Positions 1 through 7,683 of a DNA stretch of 64,000 bases are shown in pieces. Within the stretch, counting starts at the first letter, position 1; each line of letters opens with the position of its first letter. Origin of the DNA: Mesorhizobium koreense (GTDB lineage Bacteria > Pseudomonadota > Alphaproteobacteria > Rhizobiales > Rhizobiaceae); assembly GCF_031656215.1 (NCBI RefSeq), contig NZ_CP134228.1, forward strand, positions 2,623,001 to 2,687,000. The letters are read 5' to 3'. Under the pieces are notes generated by a model. The model did not search any database. It worked only from the letters and a program-made list of their open reading frames with translations, and was not told the DNA's origin. The position numbers and the translations under genes are program-made.

Positions 1-348
1 CTCCAGCGCCTTCTCGATCTTGGCCACCATGGCCGCGGCCGTTGTGAAGGAACCGGCCGGGTCGGCGAACACCGATATCTTGAATGGCGGGACCATCGCC
101 TTTTTGGCCGCGTCGAACATGTCGAGCGCCAGCAAAGCATCCTTGCCAGCGATGAAGATACCCGTATCAACGCCTGCATCGGGCGGGCGCGAGAAGATGG
201 CGTCCTGCACCAGCCCCGTCACCTCCCTGAGGTCGACGCCGACATAGGGCACGACCGCATCGAAGCCGGCGTCGAGCGCCATGTTCACATCGAACGGGCT
301 CATCTGCTTCAGCGGTGTCAGCATGTGCAATATGTGCTTGCGGGCCAT
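1..348 (-). CDS. mtdB: Methylene-H4MPT dehydrogenase (N-terminal part, cut by window edge)
   Basis: NAD(P)-dependent methylenetetrahydromethanopterin dehydrogenase oxidises methylene-H4MPT, the condensation product of formaldehyde and H4MPT, in the cytoplasmic formaldehyde oxidation route. The first 116 residues are visible; they begin MARKHILHMLTP and run through SPFDVNMALDAGFDAVVPYVG, the typical MtdB N-terminus, before the window ends. The gene lies 44 nt downstream of the beta-RFAP synthase on the same strand, so the two probably form one transcript, divergent from the dehydratase and fhc genes. The start follows a GAGGAAAC ribosome-binding site. The C-terminal nucleotide-binding part lies outside. 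The assignment rests on recognised sequence plus the surrounding H4MPT genes. Confidence 0.88.
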   Translation of the reverse strand, partial: MARKHILHMLTPLKQMSPFDVNMALDAGFDAVVPYVGVDLREVTGLVQDAIFSRPPDAGVDTGIFIAGKDALLALDMFDAAKKAMVPPFKISVFADPAGSFTTAAAMVAKIEKALE

Positions 349-392
349 GTTTCCTCTTTCCGTGTGACTGCGATCGGCCGCCGTGCCTGAAA

Positions 393-1361
393 TCAACTGC
401 CGACGAGGTTCAATTCCGTCGAATTGATCGTTGCGCCTGCGTTCCGGCCGCGCACGATCCTGATTTCGATCCCCTCGGGGACCGATTTGAGAACGGCGCC
501 AACCATTTCCATTGCCGCCGCCGCGGAGGGTGCGAAGGCAAAGCCGGTCGGTCCCCACGAACTCTGGCCGATGCCGACCGCCCCGGCATCGGCCAGGCTC
601 CGCGCAAGGGCCTCGACCCGCTTGGAAGTGAACACGCCGCCCTGCGCCGGGGCGAAATGGGTGCCGATCATCAGCTGGATCGCCGAGATGCCGGCTCCAA
701 AGGCAGGAAGATCGCGCTCGACCAGCGCCGGCATGACACCCATCAGCACCCGTCGGCATATCTCGCCGGCTTCAGCCGCGGGAAAGGGCGGCAGGGAGCG
801 GAAAGCGGCGACTTCATTCTCCCCGTGCAGCCCATGACCGGCGTGGTCGAGGATCAGGATGATGCGCCAATCATCCGGGAAAGGCAGCCGCGCGACGACC
901 GGCGGCGGCGCGTTGCTGTCATCCTTGCCGGCATCGATAATGATACCGCCGGATTCGAAACTGGCGATGCCGATGCCCGAGCGTCCGCCGCGTTCGAGAA
1001 AGACGCCGTCGCCGGCGGGATCAAGAGGCAGGCCGTGCAGCGTGCGCAACGCGGCCGCAACCGCAAGCGCGATCTGGGTGCCCGAGCCGAGGCCGGCATG
1101 CGGCGGGATCGCCTCCTCGATCACCAGTCTGTGGTTCGTCCGTATGCCGAGATGCCGGCAGAGCGCTGACAGATGCCTGCCGGCACGTTCGGATTCCGGG
1201 CCATGGATGCCGGTTTCGGCGGATCTGGACAGGGTGACGACCGTTTCCGGCTCGCTGAGCGGCAGGCCGACACTGCCGAAGCGACGCCCCACTTCACCGT
1301 TAAGGTCAAGGAAACCGAGATGCAGGCGGGCGGGCACCCTTATGGTCACACAATTCGACAT
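393..1361 (-). CDS. beta-ribofuranosylaminobenzene 5'-phosphate (beta-RFAP) synthase
   Basis: The enzyme condenses 4-hydroxybenzoate or 4-aminobenzoate with PRPP, the first committed step in making the methanopterin cofactor used by the neighbouring C1 genes. The 322-residue protein belongs to the GHMP-kinase-like fold: it opens with the VPARLHLGFLDLNG motif seen in RFAP synthases and carries a glycine/serine loop HAGLGSGTQIALA near residue 110. I chose the ATG giving MSNCVTIRV because it follows a GGGGGG ribosome-binding tract and the residues upstream of it look non-coding. It is the promoter-proximal gene of a pair with mtdB and shares a 148-nt divergent region with the pterin dehydratase. 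Synthesis of the cofactor next to its users is common in methylotroph H4MPT clusters. Confidence 0.88.
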   Translation of the reverse strand: MSNCVTIRVPARLHLGFLDLNGEVGRRFGSVGLPLSEPETVVTLSRSAETGIHGPESERAGRHLSALCRHLGIRTNHRLVIEEAIPPHAGLGSGTQIALAVAAALRTLHGLPLDPAGDGVFLERGGRSGIGIASFESGGIIIDAGKDDSNAPPPVVARLPFPDDWRIILILDHAGHGLHGENEVAAFRSLPPFPAAEAGEICRRVLMGVMPALVERDLPAFGAGISAIQLMIGTHFAPAQGGVFTSKRVEALARSLADAGAVGIGQSSWGPTGFAFAPSAAAAMEMVGAVLKSVPEGIEIRIVRGRNAGATINSTELNLVGS

Positions 1362-1509
1362 CTGCCCCCCGTTGGGTGCATGATAAGCGCTCACGGAAGT
1401 CCAGGTGCCCTTCAGCATGATAGCTGTTTTCGCTGATCGGGCAAGCCGGACGGGCATTTTCGGCACCTGCTACTTTGGTGCCGTGGCCTCCATTTCGCGG
1501 AGTTTGAAG

Positions 1510-1890
1510 ATGAGTGAAGCCAGCAAGGAGAAGGTTTATTCGGAAGCCGAGATCGCCGAACGGCTGCAAAAGGAACTTCCGAATTGGCATTACGAGAACG
1601 GCTGGATCCGGCGGAAATACAAGACTCATAGCTGGAAATCGACGCTGATGGTCATCAACACGGTCGGCCATCTGGCCGAGGCCGCGTGGCATCATCCCGA
1701 CATCACGGCCTCCTATGCCTGGGTCGAGGTCCGGCTGAAGAACCACGCGGCTAAAGGCGTGACCGACAAGGATTTCGAACTGGCAAAAAAGATCGAGGAA
1801 GTCGTCCACTGGCAGCCGGGCAAGGAAGGCGGTGCGCTTGAAGGAACGCCGCCGACCGACCAGCGCTTCGCCTATATCAAATATGACTGA
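1510..1890 (+). CDS. Pterin-4a-carbinolamine dehydratase family protein
   Basis: A 126-residue protein of the PCD/DCoH family, which dehydrates 4a-hydroxytetrahydrobiopterin. The family signature is visible: HLAEAAWHHPDI followed by a tyrosine/tryptophan pair, VEVRLKNHA and the helix VTDKDFELAKKIEE. The ATG giving MSEASKEK is preceded by GCGGAG; a longer reading from further upstream would run into the divergent promoter region. It sits between the beta-RFAP synthase and the fhc genes. PCD-like genes are known in H4MPT clusters of methylotrophs, so a role in pterin cofactor metabolism rather than phenylalanine hydroxylation is likely, but this is inference. No phenylalanine hydroxylase is nearby. 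Confidence 0.85.
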   Translation: MSEASKEKVYSEAEIAERLQKELPNWHYENGWIRRKYKTHSWKSTLMVINTVGHLAEAAWHHPDITASYAWVEVRLKNHAAKGVTDKDFELAKKIEEVVHWQPGKEGGALEGTPPTDQRFAYIKYD

Positions 1891-2070
1891 GGTTTCCTGG
1901 TGCGACGGGCTTTCCCACCTATCGCCGCCGGATGGGACACAATGTCCGCTGGCAATCCTTGTTGAGCGCTGAAATCATCCGCCACGGGGACATAATTGCG
2001 GAATTGTGGGGGTTCACGGCTAATCCTGTTTCATCTAGGATCAGGCGGGCACCAGAAAGTAGCGCAGTGA

Positions 2071-3159
2071 ATGGCGGTTGCATGGATCGGCAACCGGGAA
2101 ACGCTGGTCGAGCACGCGGTTGCGCATGCCGCGGCGCTTTTGGGGTCGAGCCGGTGCCCGGTTTTCAGTTTCGATACGGATATTCATGGAACGCGCGCGG
2201 CGATCGCGCTCGCTGAACAGGTCGGTGCGGCCTATGACCATGTCGAGGGCGCGGCGCTGGCGCGGGAGACCGCGCTTTTCACCGACAAGGGCGCGATGAC
2301 GATAGCGCCCGGCGAAGCGCGCCGCCGGGCCGACATGGTGGTGATCGTCGGCGACTTGCCGGAAGCCTATGACGGCTTCCTGGCGGACCTCGCCAACTCC
2401 GTTCCCGATCTTTCCGAGAAGAACGCGCGAGAATTCTTCCTTATCGGCACTGGCGGTGCGATGCCCTCATTCCTGAACGGCACGAAAGCGACCAGGCTTT
2501 CCGTTGGGAAGGCGGGTCTCGCCGCCACCCTTGCGGCGCTCAGGGCACAATGTGCGGGCCGGAAAGTATCTACGCCGGTTTCGAAGTTCGACAATTTCGC
2601 CGCCGCGCTTGCGGCTGCGAAATTCCCGATCTTCCTGTTTTCGGGACTGACCTCGGACACATTTGCACTCGAAATGCTGCAAGGGTTGGTCGCAGACCTG
2701 AACCGGAAGGGGCGCGCGTCGAGCCTCCATCTACCGGCCAGCGAAAGCGGCTGGGGCGGTGCGCTGGCCTCCACGTGGATGACCGGCTTTGCGCCGCGCA
2801 CTGGCTTCGGGCGCGGCTTTCCGGAATTCGATCCGTGGCGCTTCGACATCGAGCGCATGATCGCGGAAGGCGAGGCCGACCTTCATCTCAGGATTGCGCG
2901 CGGGAAGTCGGGGCCAGCCCCGAAGGGCAAGGGCGTTCCGCTCATCGTGCTTACGAAGACGCCGAAGCCGGTTGCCGGTGCGGCCGTGACCATCGCTATC
3001 GGCGAGGCCGGCGTCGATCACGACGCGGTCGTCTATAGCGCCCGCACGGGAACGCTCCATTCCGCTGTGGCGACTGCTCCCACCACCCTTCCTTCGGCAG
3101 CGGAGATCATCCGCTCGATCGGCTCGCATGTCAGCCCCGAAGCGGGGTGGCCATGCTGA
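2071..3159 (+). CDS. fhcB: Formyltransferase/hydrolase complex subunit B
   Basis: FhcB is the homologue of formylmethanofuran dehydrogenase subunit B inside the bacterial Fhc complex, which moves the formyl group from formyl-H4MPT to a methanofuran analogue and releases formate. The 362-residue length matches bacterial FhcB and is shorter than archaeal FwdB. I see no N-terminal Cys-x2-Cys iron-sulfur motif, consistent with the bacterial complex being a hydrolase and not a redox enzyme. The ribosome-binding site before the ATG is weak. It is the first of four overlapping genes B-A-D-C; fhcA starts 7 nt before its stop, which suggests translational coupling. A 180-nt gap before it probably holds the promoter, but I could not assign one. 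Confidence 0.9.
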   Translation: MAVAWIGNRETLVEHAVAHAAALLGSSRCPVFSFDTDIHGTRAAIALAEQVGAAYDHVEGAALARETALFTDKGAMTIAPGEARRRADMVVIVGDLPEAYDGFLADLANSVPDLSEKNAREFFLIGTGGAMPSFLNGTKATRLSVGKAGLAATLAALRAQCAGRKVSTPVSKFDNFAAALAAAKFPIFLFSGLTSDTFALEMLQGLVADLNRKGRASSLHLPASESGWGGALASTWMTGFAPRTGFGRGFPEFDPWRFDIERMIAEGEADLHLRIARGKSGPAPKGKGVPLIVLTKTPKPVAGAAVTIAIGEAGVDHDAVVYSARTGTLHSAVATAPTTLPSAAEIIRSIGSHVSPEAGWPC

Positions 3160-4784
3160 CGCGGATTTCCGGCGGCGAGATCATCGATCCGGCCAACCAC
3201 CGCGCCGGCAAGGGCGATCTGTGGATCGAGGACGAAAGAATCGTCGAGGCGCCGCAAGGCGGCGTGGCCGATCGCGTCCTCGATGCCACTGGCTGCATCG
3301 TCATGGCAGGCGCCATCGACATCCACTCCCATATCGGCGGCGGCAATGTGAACACGGCTCGGCTGCTCTTGCCCGAACAGCACGCCGCGCATTTGCCGAG
3401 GCCGGCGGCGACGCCGCTCTCCAACGCCGGCTGGTCGACCTTCGAGACCGGCTGTCTCTACGCCAAGATGGGCTTCACCACCGTGGTCGAGCCGGCGATG
3501 TCGCCGGGCGCGGCGCTGCACACCCATCTGGAACTCGCCGACATCCCCATCATCGACAAGGCGACGCTCGCCATTTTAGGCAATGACGATTTCATTCTGT
3601 CGATGATCCGCGACGACGCATCGCCGGCCATGATCGAGGATTACGTCGCCTGGACCATCGGCGCGACGCGGGCGCTCGGCGTCAAGGTCATCAATGCCGG
3701 AGCGGCGGCGGCCTTCAAGGAGGATGTGCGCACCTTCTCCTTCGATGATGTGGTGCCGTCCTATGGCGTCAGTTCCCGCAGGATCGTGAAGACATTGCAG
3801 GCCGCCGTCGACCGACTGGGCGTCCCGCATCCGCTGCATGTCCATTGCAACAATCTTGGCGCGGCCGGCGCCGCCGACACGGCGGCCGAGACGATCGCGG
3901 CGGCGGAAGGGCTGCCGCTGCATCTCGCCCATCTCCAGTTCTACAGCTACGGCAAAGAGGGGAAGCGCAAATTCTCCTCCGCCGCTGCACGGCTTGCCGA
4001 ACTGGTCAACAGTACGCCGGAAGTCACCATCGACATCGGCCAGGTCATGTTCGGCCAGACGGTCACCATTTCCTCGGATGTGCTCCGGCAATTCTCCGCG
4101 CGCGGCACCGCCAGCCCGAAGAAGACCGTCATCCATGATGGGGACGGCAATGGCGGCGGCGTCGTGCCGTACAATTATCGCAACAATTTCTACGGCTCCA
4201 TGCAGTGGGCGATCGGCCTGGAGCTTTTCCTGCTCATCACCGATCCGTGGCGGGTGTTCTTCACTACCGACCATCCGAACGGCGCGCCTTTCACTACCTA
4301 CCCGGCATTGTTCGAACTCCTGATGAACCGTGCGGCGCGCGAGGAGGCCGCAGCGGCGCTGCCCAAGGCGGCATTGAGGCTGTCGACACTTTCCTCCATC
4401 GATCGCGAATACAGTTTCGAGGAGATCGCCATCATGACGCGCGCGGCGCCGGCGAAGCTGCTCGGGCTTACCGACCGGGGCCATCTCGGCGCAGGTGCCA
4501 TCGCCGATGTCGCCATCTACCGGCGCGGCGACGATATCGCGAAGATGCTGGGCGCGGCCGCCTTCGTCTTCAAGAATGGCGATCTGGTGGTCAAGGAAGG
4601 CGAGATCACCCATTATCGCTGGGGCAGGGCGCTGAGGCTCAATCCGCCCCCCGACAAGGCGATGGTGCGGCGCCTGGAGGATTATCATCAGCAGCGTTAC
4701 GGCCTGTCGCTCGACTGGTTCACCTTCCCTGATTCCGCGATCGCGCGCGAAGAACCCTTCCGCGAGGTGCCATGCCGAAGCTGA
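3153..4784 (+). CDS. fhcA: Formyltransferase/hydrolase complex subunit A
   Basis: FhcA is the metal-dependent amidohydrolase subunit that hydrolyses the formylated methanofuran-type carrier to formate. The 543-residue protein shows the amidohydrolase layout: DIHSHIGGG near residue 57 supplies the paired metal-binding histidines, HVHCNN near 230 and HLAHLQFYSYG near 257 supply further ligands, and FFTTDHPNG near 368 carries the conserved aspartate. Two starts are possible, GTG 6 nt upstream or this ATG; I chose ATG as the stronger codon. The start overlaps the fhcB stop, and the 3' end overlaps fhcD by 13 nt, so the order and packing argue for stoichiometric synthesis of one complex. Confidence 0.92.
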   Translation: MLTRISGGEIIDPANHRAGKGDLWIEDERIVEAPQGGVADRVLDATGCIVMAGAIDIHSHIGGGNVNTARLLLPEQHAAHLPRPAATPLSNAGWSTFETGCLYAKMGFTTVVEPAMSPGAALHTHLELADIPIIDKATLAILGNDDFILSMIRDDASPAMIEDYVAWTIGATRALGVKVINAGAAAAFKEDVRTFSFDDVVPSYGVSSRRIVKTLQAAVDRLGVPHPLHVHCNNLGAAGAADTAAETIAAAEGLPLHLAHLQFYSYGKEGKRKFSSAAARLAELVNSTPEVTIDIGQVMFGQTVTISSDVLRQFSARGTASPKKTVIHDGDGNGGGVVPYNYRNNFYGSMQWAIGLELFLLITDPWRVFFTTDHPNGAPFTTYPALFELLMNRAAREEAAAALPKAALRLSTLSSIDREYSFEEIAIMTRAAPAKLLGLTDRGHLGAGAIADVAIYRRGDDIAKMLGAAAFVFKNGDLVVKEGEITHYRWGRALRLNPPPDKAMVRRLEDYHQQRYGLSLDWFTFPDSAIAREEPFREVPCRS

Positions 4785-5692
4785 AACGGACCCTGCAGGT
4801 CAACGGCGTCAAGATCGACGACACCTTCGCGGAAGCCTTCGGCATGCGCGCCACCGCGCTTCTCATCACCGGCCCTAACCGCAAATGGGCGCGGCAGGCG
4901 GCTATTTCGATGACGGGCTACGCCACTTCGGTGATCGGCTGCGGTTGCGAGGCAGCCATCGATGTCGATGTGCCGGCCTCTGCGACCCCCGACGGCCGTC
5001 CCGGCTGTCGGGTGATGGTCTTCGCGGTCTCAACGGACGAACTGGCAAAGCAGGTGCTGAACCGTGTCGGCCAGTGCGTGCTGACCTCGCCCGGCAGCGC
5101 GTGCTTTGCCGATCTTACGGGCGTCGCCGAACTCAAGCTCGGCACGTCGCTGCGCTATTTCGGCGACGGGTGGCAAATCTCGAAAAAATTCGGCGGGCGG
5201 CACTTCTGGCGGGTGCCGGTGATGGATGGCGAATTCCTGTGCGAGGCGACGGCCGGACTGACCAAGGATGCGGTCGGCGGCGGCAACATGCTGCTCCTGG
5301 CGGCGAACAACGCAAATGCGCTGGCGGCCGCGGAGGCGGCGGTGGCCGCGATCGGCAAGGTCCGTGGCGCGATCACGCCGTTTCCGGGCGGTGTTGTCCG
5401 CTCCGGATCGAAGGTCGGCAGCAAGTACAAGGGCATGACGGCCTCAACCAACGACGCCTTTGCGCCGACGCTGCGCGGCGTGACCAAAAGCGAACTCGGG
5501 CCGGGCGACAATGCGGTTCTCGAGATCGTCATCGACGGCGAGACCAGCGATGCCGTTGCCGAGGCGATGCGGGCGGGCATCAGGGCCGTTACCGAGCTTG
5601 GACCGGAAAAGGGCGCTTCCCGCATCAGCGCCGGCAATTACGGCGGCAAGCTCGGCAAGTTCCACTACCATCTGAAGGACCTGCTGCCGTGA
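4772..5692 (+). CDS. fhcD: Formylmethanofuran:H4MPT formyltransferase subunit
   Basis: FhcD transfers the formyl group between H4MPT and the methanofuran analogue. The 306-residue length and the opening LKRTLQVNGVKIDDTFAEAF match archaeal Ftr and bacterial FhcD. Conserved stretches include GCGCEAAID near residue 55 and GGGNMLLLAANN near 170. It overlaps fhcA by 13 nt at its start; its stop codon overlaps the GTG start of fhcC (GTGA). No sign of truncation or frameshift. Confidence 0.92.
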   Translation: MPKLKRTLQVNGVKIDDTFAEAFGMRATALLITGPNRKWARQAAISMTGYATSVIGCGCEAAIDVDVPASATPDGRPGCRVMVFAVSTDELAKQVLNRVGQCVLTSPGSACFADLTGVAELKLGTSLRYFGDGWQISKKFGGRHFWRVPVMDGEFLCEATAGLTKDAVGGGNMLLLAANNANALAAAEAAVAAIGKVRGAITPFPGGVVRSGSKVGSKYKGMTASTNDAFAPTLRGVTKSELGPGDNAVLEIVIDGETSDAVAEAMRAGIRAVTELGPEKGASRISAGNYGGKLGKFHYHLKDLLP

Positions 5693-6498
5693 AAGCGCTG
5701 ACCTTCACGCTGGTCTCCGAACCGCCGGAACGCCTCGACCTGTCGCCGCTGACGCCGGAACGGCTGGCAGGCAAGGCAAGACGCGATATCGCGAAGATCC
5801 CGGTCGGCATGTCCAAGCGGGGCTCGCTGGTGGGGGACCTGTTTCGTGTTGCGGGTACCGACGCCTCCAACATCGTGTTCGAGGGGGGCAGCGGCCGTTT
5901 CGACAGGCTTGCCGAAAGCATGCAGGGCGGCTCGATCCGGGTCGTCGGCAGTGCGGGCACGCAAGCCGGGCGTGCGATGCGCGGCGGCGCTCTCACGATC
6001 GAGGGCGATGCCGGTCCGCACGCGGCCTCCTGCATGCGCGGCGGCAGGATCGAAATCCAAGGCGATGCCGGCGATCGTCTCGGCGCGCCGCTTGCCGGCG
6101 AACTCGCGGGCATGAACGGCGGCATCGTCATCGTTCGGGGTAGGGCAGGCGCTTCGGCTGCCGATCGGATGCGGCGCGGCCTGATCGCGATACTAAAGGG
6201 GGCGGGCGACTATCCCGGTAGCCGCATGATTGCCGGCACGCTGGTCATTGCCGGCGGCACAGGCGAGATGCCGGGCTATCTGATGCGGCGAGGCTCGATT
6301 CTGCTCGACCGCGCGCCGAAGAAATTGTCGCCAAGCTTTGTGGAATGCGGTGCGCCGGACAGTGTCTTTGCCACGGTCATCGACCGATATCTGGTTCGCG
6401 AGGGGATTTTGAAGCGCCCGCTTCTTGGCAGTTCTCCCAAGCGCTACGGCGGCGACAACGCGGTCCTCGGCCTGGGGGAGATCCTCTTTCCGCAATAG
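5689..6498 (+). CDS. fhcC: Formyltransferase/hydrolase complex subunit C
   Basis: FhcC is the structural subunit of the Fhc complex and resembles the C-terminal beta-helix of glutamate synthase. The 269-residue protein starts at a GTG inside the fhcD stop (GTGA overlap), giving VKALTFTLVSEPPERLDL. From about residue 75 to 225 it shows repeated glycine-rich turns of the type G-x-x-x-G-x-x-M-x-x-G-x-I-x-I-x-G (for example MQGGSIRVVGSAG, MRGGALTIEGDAG, MRGGRIEIQGDAG), the expected parallel helix rungs. It closes the fhcBADC operon; the next gene begins 140 nt later. I rejected a long reading in the same frame that extends upstream through fhcD, because it has no coding character there. Confidence 0.9.
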   Translation: MKALTFTLVSEPPERLDLSPLTPERLAGKARRDIAKIPVGMSKRGSLVGDLFRVAGTDASNIVFEGGSGRFDRLAESMQGGSIRVVGSAGTQAGRAMRGGALTIEGDAGPHAASCMRGGRIEIQGDAGDRLGAPLAGELAGMNGGIVIVRGRAGASAADRMRRGLIAILKGAGDYPGSRMIAGTLVIAGGTGEMPGYLMRRGSILLDRAPKKLSPSFVECGAPDSVFATVIDRYLVREGILKRPLLGSSPKRYGGDNAVLGLGEILFPQ

Positions 6499-6638
6499 GA
6501 AGATCCAACCCGTGTGAGGGGTTTGGCACGGGCGTCTCGGGGGCGGGCGACAGAAGAGGCGGCGCCTGCCCTTGCCAATGCAATCCTGGGCATCGACAAT
6601 CGCCGCGAGCGATCGAAAGAGATTCAGGAGAGGGCGTC

Positions 6639-7520
6639 ATGTCGCTGAAAGGAAAGACGATCTTCATGTCCGGCGGTTCGCGCGGCATCGGGCTGGCGAT
6701 CGCGAAGAGGGCCGCGCGCGACGGCGCCAACATCGCAATTGCCGCCAAGACCGCCGAGCCGCATCCGAAGCTGCCCGGCACGATCCATTCCGCCGCCGCC
6801 GAGATCGAGGCGGCGGGCGGGACGGCGTTGCCCATCATCTGCGACATCCGCAACGACGAGCAGGTGGCCGACGCGGTCAGGGCGACTGCCGAAGCCTTCG
6901 GCGGCATCGACATCTGCGTCAACAATGCCAGCGCCATCCAACTCACCGGCACGCTTGATACCGACATGAAGCGCTTCGACCTGATGCACCAGGTCAACGC
7001 GCGCGGCACGTTCCTCGTCTCGAAACTGTGCCTGCCGCATCTCCTGAAGGCGAAGAACCCGCATATCCTGAACTTGTCGCCACCGCTCGACATGCAGGCG
7101 AAATGGTTCCGCGATCACGTCGCCTACACAATGGCGAAGTTCGGCATGTCGATGGCGACCCTCGGCATGAGCGCTGAATTCGCGACCGACGGCGTGGCGG
7201 TGAATTCGCTGTGGCCGCTGACGGCGATCGACACGGCGGCGGTGCGGAACCTCCTCGGCGGCGAAAAGATGGCGGCGATCAGCCGCTCGCCGGAGATCAT
7301 GGCCGATGCGGCCTACGTGATCGTCAACCGTCCGTCGCGCCAGTGCACGGGCCGTTTCTTCATCGACGAACTGGTGCTGCGCGAGGAGGGGGTGACGGAT
7401 TTCTCCAAATATGCGGCGCCGGGCGCCGAGACGCTTGCGGCGGATTTCTTCGTGCCGGATGCCGTTTTCGAGAAGACCGACACGAAAGTGATGCGTTCGG
7501 GAGCGGGGGCGGCCGGATAA
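6639..7520 (+). CDS. SDR family NAD(P)-dependent oxidoreductase (HSDL2-like)
   Basis: A 293-residue short-chain dehydrogenase. The Rossmann motif is SGGSRGIGLAIA near residue 10, an NNAS motif lies near 92, and the catalytic pattern is serine in LNLSPP with YTMAK near 167. Length and the C-terminal tail beyond the SDR core resemble the HSDL2-like (hydroxysteroid-dehydrogenase-like) group; the substrate cannot be told from sequence. The start ATG follows a clear AGGAGAGGG ribosome-binding site. It stands alone on the plus strand, 140 nt after fhcC, and is followed by a GC-rich stem-loop. A link to C1 metabolism is possible only by position. Confidence 0.82.
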   Translation: MSLKGKTIFMSGGSRGIGLAIAKRAARDGANIAIAAKTAEPHPKLPGTIHSAAAEIEAAGGTALPIICDIRNDEQVADAVRATAEAFGGIDICVNNASAIQLTGTLDTDMKRFDLMHQVNARGTFLVSKLCLPHLLKAKNPHILNLSPPLDMQAKWFRDHVAYTMAKFGMSMATLGMSAEFATDGVAVNSLWPLTAIDTAAVRNLLGGEKMAAISRSPEIMADAAYVIVNRPSRQCTGRFFIDELVLREEGVTDFSKYAAPGAETLAADFFVPDAVFEKTDTKVMRSGAGAAG

Positions 7521-7545
7521 GCGAAATTATTCCGAAAGAGGAAGA

Positions 7546-7571
7546 CCCGGCCGGGAGGGGGACCGGCCGGG
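7546..7571 (+). terminator. GC-rich stem-loop after the SDR gene
   Basis: Perfect 9-bp inverted repeat CCCGGCCGG / CCGGCCGGG with an 8-nt loop, 26 nt after the SDR stop codon. The tail is CCTCCTTG and not a run of T, so it may be a weak terminator or a stabilising 3' hairpin. It lies between convergent genes. Confidence 0.45.
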
Positions 7572-7683
7572 CCTCCTTGCCGATCCCTCGATCCATGCAA
7601 ATCCGGATGAGGGATGGGGCAGGGAACATTGCTGATGTGGGGTGCGGGCGGCTGCGGTTCAAGGCACGCCGCCCGCGCTCCCT

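Noticed and set aside
315-1383. Long plus-strand frames opposite the beta-RFAP synthase
   Set aside because: They are shadows of the minus-strand gene: arginine/alanine-rich, without start signals or domain motifs.
4885-5688. In-frame upstream extension of fhcC through fhcD
   Set aside because: It has the arginine-rich composition of a wrong frame; fhcD is coded there in another frame, and GTG at 5689 gives the normal FhcC length.
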